From positions 1 through 6,816 of the forward strand of contig DAIDJX010000184.1 in NCBI GenBank assembly GCA_027451165.1: a DNA stretch of 6,816 bases. Reading direction: 5' to 3'. Position 1 is the stretch's first letter. Every line of letters begins with the position of its first letter. Below are positions 1 through 4,435 of the stretch, one piece after another. Source of the stretch: Prolixibacteraceae bacterium. Lineage in GTDB: Bacteria; Bacteroidota; Bacteroidia; Bacteroidales; Prolixibacteraceae. Position numbers and translations under genes: made by a program. The notes under the pieces are model-generated. The model was not told the origin of the DNA and did no database searches. It saw only the letters and a program-made list of their open reading frames with translations.

Positions 1-4
1 CAGG

Positions 5-111
5 CAATGACGCGCAGCAACTGACCAATGACGCGCAGCAAATGTCCAATGACGCGCAGCAAATGACCAATGACGCGTAAGCAAATGACCAATGACGCGA
101 AACCAATGACC
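5..111. repeat. Degenerate 21-bp (3 x 7 bp) tandem repeat upstream of mocA-like gene
   Basis: Three 21-bp units lie at 5-25, 26-46 and 47-67. Each is made of the heptamers CAATGAC, GCGCAGC and AAATGAC, with one substitution in unit 1 (position 21, c for a) and one in unit 2 (position 45, t for a). A fourth unit at 68-89 is 22 nt long, with one inserted base and one substitution around 78-80. A shortened fifth copy fills 90-111. The first and third heptamers differ by one base, so the unit itself looks built on a 7-bp period. The units are adjacent with no unique spacers, so this is not a CRISPR array. The array runs into the putative start region of the first gene. The window begins inside or just before the array, so its true left end is unknown. 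Confidence 0.9.
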
Positions 112-729
112 TTGAAAGATATTAGTGCAATAGTTCTTGCCGCAGGAAAATCAGAACGGATGGGAAGTCAGAAATTATTACTTCCCTTCGGTGGGAAAAC
201 CATTATTGAAACAGCTATCGAAAACATCCTTTCGGCAGGCGTCGGGAATATTCTCGTTGTACTGGGCTCTCACAAGGATAAAATCACACAGGTAATTCAC
301 CATTTACCGGTTTCCACCTGTTTTAACCCGGACTATGAAGATGGTATGCATTCAAGTGTGATCTGCGGCTTTTCCCATCTACCGGAAAATGCCCGGGCTG
401 TCCTGGTCTTTCTCGGCGATCAGCCTTTCATTCCGGCAGAAGTAATTCAAACTGTCATTCACACCTGGAGAGCATCAGGTAAGAAAATCATCATTCCCAC
501 TTTCCGGGGGGAACGGGGCCACCCCACCCTTTTTGACTGCAGGCTGAAGAATGAAATCCTGCAACTTGACCCCGAAATTGGCCTTAGGTCAGTAACTATG
601 AAATTTCCGGAGGAGATACTGGAGGTGGAAGTCAATTTTCCACAGATACTGAGAGACATTGACACAAAAAATGACTATATTACCGAACTCAAATTATTAG
701 GACAACATGGAAGAAATAATCAGATTTGA
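106..729 (+). CDS. mocA: MocA/MobA-like NTP transferase, probable molybdenum cofactor cytidylyltransferase
   Basis: This is a nucleotidyltransferase of the MobA-like fold, 207 aa from the chosen start (E. coli MocA is about 190 aa). Seen in the sequence: the nucleotide-binding signature LAAGKSERMG (residues 11-20) followed by a lysine in QKLLLPF, the NPDYEDGMHSS block (74-84), the metal-binding GDQP (104-107), GERGHP (135-140) and a late DIDTKNDY. RGHP-type motifs and LAAGxSxRMG are typical of MocA, which joins CTP to Mo-molybdopterin to give the cytosine dinucleotide cofactor of xanthine dehydrogenase-family enzymes. Such an enzyme is encoded directly downstream, which favours MocA over MobA (guanylyl transfer). 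Start choice: in-frame ATGs exist at 70, 85 and 106. The first two lie in the tandem repeat and encode repeat-derived residues, while 106 directly precedes the family core. No Shine-Dalgarno sequence is visible for any of them. The function is well supported by family and context; CTP specificity is inferred. Confidence 0.88.
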   Translation: MTLKDISAIVLAAGKSERMGSQKLLLPFGGKTIIETAIENILSAGVGNILVVLGSHKDKITQVIHHLPVSTCFNPDYEDGMHSSVICGFSHLPENARAVLVFLGDQPFIPAEVIQTVIHTWRASGKKIIIPTFRGERGHPTLFDCRLKNEILQLDPEIGLRSVTMKFPEEILEVEVNFPQILRDIDTKNDYITELKLLGQHGRNNQI

Positions 730-1171
730 ACTGAATGGAAAAACTGTGGAAATGCCCCTTGACAAGAAACAATCGCTTCTTTGGGCCCTTCGTACCCACT
801 TTAACCTGACAGGAACAAAATATGGCTGCGGACTGGGTTACTGTGGGGCATGTACGGTTTTGATGGATGATGAACCGGTCAGATCCTGTTCTATTTACAT
901 GGAAGATGTGGCCGGGAAAAAAATTACCACCATCGAGGGACTGGCAAATGGCGACAAGCTACACCCTGTTCAACAGGCTTTTGTGGATCATGATGCCCTG
1001 CAATGCGGATTCTGCACTCCGGGGATGATCATGAATGCCGTTGGCCTCCTGAAAAAGAACCCCCACCCATCCCGGGAACAAATCATCAACGGTATGGAAG
1101 ATAACTTCTGCCGTTGTGGTGCCCATACCCGGATTGTTGATGCGATCGCGGAGGCGGCAGGAAAAATGTGA
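707..1171 (+). CDS. [2Fe-2S] subunit of a xanthine dehydrogenase-family molybdo-hydroxylase (IorA/CoxS-like)
   Basis: This 154-aa protein is the small iron-sulfur subunit that relays electrons from the molybdenum site. The N-terminal plant-ferredoxin domain carries C41, C46, C49 and C61 (CGLGYCGAC, then C61) for one [2Fe-2S] cluster. The C-terminal all-helical domain carries QCGFC (C100, C103) and FCRCG (C135, C137) for the second. All eight ligands are present, and Q99 matches the glutamine that contacts the dinucleotide cofactor in this family. The length is normal. CRCGAHTRI resembles the small subunit of isoquinoline 1-oxidoreductase-type enzymes (IorA). There is no signal peptide, so export would require travelling with the Tat-bearing large subunit. 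The start overlaps the mocA-like gene by 23 nt and is preceded by AGGA at 699-702, which suggests coupled translation. The substrate cannot be read from this subunit. Confidence 0.95.
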   Translation: MEEIIRFELNGKTVEMPLDKKQSLLWALRTHFNLTGTKYGCGLGYCGACTVLMDDEPVRSCSIYMEDVAGKKITTIEGLANGDKLHPVQQAFVDHDALQCGFCTPGMIMNAVGLLKKNPHPSREQIINGMEDNFCRCGAHTRIVDAIAEAAGKM

Positions 1172-1300
1172 AAAAGAGATTAAAAGATTTCAGACCAGAA
1201 GATTTCAGACTCATAGCCGGGCGACCTGGTGTCTTGATGCCTTTGTGGCAAAAAAGTAAATTTCAGATTTTATTCAGAATTAAATTGACAAACAGAACAT
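1172..1300 (+). other. 129-nt intergenic spacer with degenerate ATTTCAG repeats
   Basis: This spacer separates two subunits of one enzyme, whose genes are usually nearly contiguous. It contains a perfect 12-bp direct repeat, AAGATTTCAGAC, at 1184-1195 and 1199-1210, and another ATTTCAG followed by ATTTTATTCAG around 1260-1277. Between them, about 1221-1251, is a loosely periodic CTGGTGT / CTTGATGC / CTTTGTGGC stretch that looks like an eroded short repeat. I see no ORF, no clear terminator and no convincing promoter. The large-subunit ATG at 1301 has no Shine-Dalgarno sequence in front of it. Confidence 0.6.
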
Positions 1301-3415
1301 ATGGAATCAAGGGATATTGAAAAACCGTTTACGCTGTGGAGGCGTGACTTTTTTAAGGTGCTCGGCGGTGGCATCTATTTTCTGTTTAACCTGGGGAATG
1401 TTGATGAGGCTCAGGCAGCTGAAACGGAACAAAGAAGAACTTTACCGAAAGACTACAATGCCTTTCTCCGGATTGCAGAAGATGGTACAGTCACCTGTTA
1501 CACCGGAAAAATCGAAATGGGCCAGGGTGTATTCACCTCACTGCCCCAGATGATGGCCGATGAACTGGATGTGGAACTGGAAAAGGTCAAAATCGTTATG
1601 GGCGATACCACCTTGTGCCCTTATGATGCCGGCACCTGGGGATCCCTGACAACCCGCCAGTTCGGGCCGGCTATGCTCGCTGCAACTGCAGAAGCAAGGG
1701 CTGTATTACTTTCCATGGGAGCAGAATACCTGAAAACAACCCCGGACCAGGTGGCGGTAAGCAATGGGGTTATTTCCATCAAAAACAATAAGAAGAAAAA
1801 AGTAACCTATGGTCAATTGGCTAAGGGACAGAAAATTGAAAAATTTCTGGATGTAAAACCCAAACCCAAAGATTATTCGGAATACAAAATCATGGGTAAA
1901 TCATTTCTTCATGCTGATGCATTGGAGAAAGTAACCGGAAGAGCGCTCTACACCGGGGATTTCCGGATGCCGGGGATGGTATGGGCAAAAATTCTGAGGC
2001 CTCCCTCCCATTTTGCCAAACTGGCCACGGTCGACACCAGCGGTGCAGAGCAATTTCCGGGCGCTCAGGTGATCAGGGATAAGGATTTTATTGCTGTTTT
2101 ACACGCTGATCCTGAAAAGGCGGAGCAGGCGCTCGCGAAAATCCGGGCAGATTACACATTCAACGAAATGGAAGTGGACGACAAGAATGTCTTTGACCGG
2201 ATGCTGAAAATTCCCTCCAACGCAAGGGTAACTGCCAGCAAAGGTAATCTCGATTCTGGCAGGAAAAACTCCGGTTTTCTCTTTGAAAGCCAGTTCAATA
2301 ACCACTATGTAGCCCATGCCCCCATCGAACCGCATACAGCTCTTGCCTGGATGGAGGGGGACATCATGATGGTCAGGGCCTCCACTCAATCCCCATTCGG
2401 CACCCAGGAGGGTGTTGCCAGGGAACTCGGTGTTACTTTGGAAAAAGTCAGGGTCATTCCTCCCTTCCTTGGAGGTGGTTTCGGGGGAAAGGCAGTTTCC
2501 CTGCAGGCCAATGAAGCTGCAAAACTGGCCAAACTTTCAGGCAAACCGGTCATGGTCGCCTGGACACGGGAAGAAGAGTTTTTCTATGATTCATTTCGAC
2601 CTGCTGCTGTGGTGACGATAAAATCCGGTATTACCCCTTCCGGGGAAATCACCCTTTGGGATTATCATGAATATTTTGCCGGTTCCAGGGGTTCAGAAAC
2701 CATTTATGAATGCCCTGACCAATCCACTATCAGCCATTCCTCCAACCAGGTGCATCCTTTCGCCACGGGAGCCTGGCGCGCCCCTGCCAATAATACAAAT
2801 ACTTACGCACGGGAATCACAGATCGATATGATGGCCGCCAAAGCGGGTATGGATCCCATTGAATTCCGGTTGAAGAACCTGAAGGATCAACGGATGATCG
2901 ATGTTCTGAAAGGGTTGAAAGAGTTTGTCAACTGGAAGCCTGCTGTCTCACCGGGCAAACGTGGTTTTGGTATTGCCTGCGGATTTGATGCGGGTGGTTA
3001 TGTGGCTACCATGGCTGAAGTTAAAGTGAACCAGGCAACGGGAGAAATTACGGTGGTCAGGGTTGCCTGCGTCCAGGAAATCGGCTTCTGCGTGAATCCA
3101 CAGGGTGCAACCATTCAGATGGAGGGCTGTATCACCATGGGAATGGGTTACGCCCTTACAGAAGAAGTGGAATTTACCGGAGGAGCGGTAAAAACTTCCA
3201 ACTTCGGAACCTATAAATTGCCGAAATTCTCCTGGCTTCCGAAGATTGAAACTAAAATTCTTGACAGGCTTACTCCGCCTCAGGGAGGTGGCGAACCGGC
3301 CATTATCACCATGGGCGGGGCACTGGCCAATGCCGTTTACGATGCCTGCGGTGCCCGGCTGTATACGTTGCCCATGACCCGGGAACGGGTCCTGGAAGCG
3401 CTGGCCCGGAAGTGA
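1301..3415 (+). CDS. Molybdopterin-binding subunit of a xanthine dehydrogenase-family oxidoreductase (IorB-like), Tat-exported
   Basis: This is the 704-aa catalytic large subunit. The N-terminus holds a twin-arginine signal, WRRDFFKV (R14, R15), then a short hydrophobic stretch and an AQAA site near residues 37-40, so the enzyme should act in the periplasm. Residues ~53-145 (DGTVTCYTGKIEMGQG, GDTT) form a molybdopterin-binding segment placed before the hammerhead domain, which covers about 203-290 (EKVTGRALYTGDF, LRPP). This permuted order is typical of the isoquinoline 1-oxidoreductase beta / nicotinate dehydrogenase B branch. The central Mo-binding region has GGGFGGKA (391-398) and GAWRAP (490-495). 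The C-terminal part ends with GGGEPA, where E665 corresponds to the catalytic base glutamate of xanthine oxidase. The family is usually about 700-790 aa, so it looks complete. There is no fused cytochrome c domain and no neighbouring FAD subunit, leaving the electron acceptor open. The substrate (N-heterocycle or aldehyde) is undetermined. Confidence 0.93.
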   Translation: MESRDIEKPFTLWRRDFFKVLGGGIYFLFNLGNVDEAQAAETEQRRTLPKDYNAFLRIAEDGTVTCYTGKIEMGQGVFTSLPQMMADELDVELEKVKIVMGDTTLCPYDAGTWGSLTTRQFGPAMLAATAEARAVLLSMGAEYLKTTPDQVAVSNGVISIKNNKKKKVTYGQLAKGQKIEKFLDVKPKPKDYSEYKIMGKSFLHADALEKVTGRALYTGDFRMPGMVWAKILRPPSHFAKLATVDTSGAEQFPGAQVIRDKDFIAVLHADPEKAEQALAKIRADYTFNEMEVDDKNVFDRMLKIPSNARVTASKGNLDSGRKNSGFLFESQFNNHYVAHAPIEPHTALAWMEGDIMMVRASTQSPFGTQEGVARELGVTLEKVRVIPPFLGGGFGGKAVSLQANEAAKLAKLSGKPVMVAWTREEEFFYDSFRPAAVVTIKSGITPSGEITLWDYHEYFAGSRGSETIYECPDQSTISHSSNQVHPFATGAWRAPANNTNTYARESQIDMMAAKAGMDPIEFRLKNLKDQRMIDVLKGLKEFVNWKPAVSPGKRGFGIACGFDAGGYVATMAEVKVNQATGEITVVRVACVQEIGFCVNPQGATIQMEGCITMGMGYALTEEVEFTGGAVKTSNFGTYKLPKFSWLPKIETKILDRLTPPQGGGEPAIITMGGALANAVYDACGARLYTLPMTRERVLEALARK

Positions 3416-3419
3416 AAAC

Positions 3420-3505
3420 ATTTCGGATTTCGGATTTGAGATTTCGGATTTACCTTCGGACTCTCTAGCCTTTCAATCCGAAATCGTAGATCCGAAATCC
3501 GAAAT
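3420..3505. repeat. Imperfect 31-bp inverted repeat (potential large hairpin) after the molybdo-subunit gene
   Basis: The left arm at 3420-3450 and the right arm at 3475-3505 are complementary at 28 of 31 positions, separated by a 24-nt loop. The three mismatches cluster in the middle of the arm, at left-arm positions 17, 19 and 20. Each arm is itself a degenerate heptamer array: ATTTCGG, ATTTCGG, ATTTGAG, ATTTCGG on the left and its complement on the right. The arm starts 4 nt after the TGA of the upstream gene, so in RNA it would form a long stem at the 3' end of the molybdoenzyme transcript. No T-run follows the right arm, so it is not a classical intrinsic terminator, although it could stabilise or end the transcript. 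The palindrome TCCCGGGA at 3505-3512 joins it to the next array. Confidence 0.93.
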
Positions 3506-3511
3506 CCCGGG

Positions 3512-3609
3512 AACCTGAAACCTGAAACCTGAAACCTGAAACCTGAAACCTGAAACCTGAAACCTGAAACCTGAAACCTGAAACCTGAAGCCTGAAACCT
3601 GAAACCTGA
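3512..3609. repeat. Heptanucleotide tandem array, 14 copies of AACCTGA
   Basis: Fourteen contiguous 7-bp units fill 98 bp. Thirteen are identical and one (3589-3595) is AGCCTGA. The near-perfect identity implies recent expansion or ongoing homogenisation, for example by slipped-strand replication. The array stops 4 nt before the ATG of the cysteine peptidase gene, so it probably lies in the 5' untranslated region or promoter of that gene. Because the period is not a multiple of three, the plus strand has a TGA every 21 nt in each frame. The complement has no stop codon in any frame, which creates long spurious minus-strand frames. Confidence 0.97.
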
Positions 3610-3613
3610 TAAT

Positions 3614-4435
3614 ATGGCAAAAAAAATTAATGCATCTGTAACAGACGACAAAGACAGAATACTGAACTGTGTTCCGTCCAAACAGCAGGAAACTGACTGG
3701 AATGTAAAAACCGCTGATGAAGCCGGAATCATCAGTCTGGATGCTCAGATCCCGGCTTCCAAAGATCTTCGGGAAAATTGGTGGACAGTGTCCGACCAGG
3801 GCAACACCGGTTCCTGTGTAGGTTGGGCAACCGCTGATTCCGTGATCCGCTGGCATTTTGCCCATGAAGGCATTATCACCAAAAAAGAGCTTCTGTCGGT
3901 GCGCTTCCTGTGGATGGCTTCCAAGGAAACCGATGAACTGACAAACCGGCCCACCACTTTCATTGAAGGCTCAGGTACCAACCTGAAAGCTGCACTCGAC
4001 ATCGCCCGCAAATACGGGTTGGTATTGGAAAAGATCTTCCCGTTCAAGGCCGGGAGCTACGAAGGGGAGGAGTTCGTTCTGTATGCGAGGGCCGCACAAC
4101 GTAAAATTGCCGGCTATTTCAACCTGGGACTGGAAGAACCCAACATCCCGATTGAGGTGGTCTGGAAGAACTGGTTGGCCACCAAAGGCCCTGTTCTCAC
4201 CCGCCTTGATGTGGACAATACCTGGGACAAGGCTACCGTAAACAAAGGAAAACTGGATACTTACCTGCCGGATACTGTTCATGGTGGTCATGCCATTGCA
4301 TTGGTGGGATATACTCCGGATCATTTCATTGTTCGTAACAGTTGGGGCGACAAGTGGGGTGACAAGGGCTTTGCCTATGCATCAGTGGAATACGCCAAAG
4401 CGGCATTTACCGAATCGTACGGAGTATTTATCTGA
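3614..4435 (+). CDS. Papain-like C1 family cysteine peptidase, cytoplasmic
   Basis: This 273-aa protein has a full papain-type active site. QGNTGSCVGWA supplies the oxyanion Q62 and the nucleophile C68, GGHAIALVGY supplies H226, and VRNSWGDKWGDKGF supplies N242 and the classic Asn-Ser-Trp-Gly motif. Spacing and order match peptidase clan CA, family C1. The N-terminus (MAKKINASVTDDKDR) is hydrophilic with no signal peptide, and only about 50 residues precede the catalytic domain, so there is no recognisable inhibitory propeptide of the eukaryotic type. Only two cysteines are present (C19 and C68), so there is no disulfide network, consistent with a cytoplasmic enzyme. An insertion around 101-125 (MASKETDELTNRPTTFIEGSG) looks like a subfamily-specific block. 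The start at 3614 is the only ATG before the catalytic core; it lies 4 nt after the heptamer array and has no Shine-Dalgarno sequence. The physiological substrate is unknown. The 3' end overlaps the convergent gene by 8 bp. Confidence 0.92.
   Translation: MAKKINASVTDDKDRILNCVPSKQQETDWNVKTADEAGIISLDAQIPASKDLRENWWTVSDQGNTGSCVGWATADSVIRWHFAHEGIITKKELLSVRFLWMASKETDELTNRPTTFIEGSGTNLKAALDIARKYGLVLEKIFPFKAGSYEGEEFVLYARAAQRKIAGYFNLGLEEPNIPIEVVWKNWLATKGPVLTRLDVDNTWDKATVNKGKLDTYLPDTVHGGHAIALVGYTPDHFIVRNSWGDKWGDKGFAYASVEYAKAAFTESYGVFI

Noticed and set aside
5..111. Possible CRISPR array
   Set aside because: Units are directly adjacent without unique spacers of constant length, and no cas genes are present.
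1242..1264. TTTG and TAAATTTC resembling the Bacteroidota -33/-7 promoter elements
   Set aside because: The gap of 11 nt is far from the usual spacing of about 20 nt, and the -7 match lacks its last base. The region is a low-complexity repeat, so chance is likely.
1285..1290. TTGACA resembling a sigma-70 -35 box
   Set aside because: It lies only 10 nt before the ATG at 1301, leaving no room for a -10 box and leader, and Bacteroidota promoters use a different consensus.
2948..3421. 157-codon minus-strand ORF opposite the end of the molybdo-subunit gene
   Set aside because: It is a shadow of a clearly conserved coding region on the other strand, with no recognisable domain.
3420..3609. Insertion sequence remnant
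   Set aside because: No transposase fragment, no target-site duplication and no ends typical of an IS were found. The region is fully explained by an inverted repeat and a heptamer array.
3337..3865. Two overlapping minus-strand ORFs of about 130 codons with repeated FRFQVSG peptides
   Set aside because: They arise because the complement of the AACCTGA array has no stop codon in any frame. They have no family resemblance, and they overlap the molybdo-subunit and peptidase genes.
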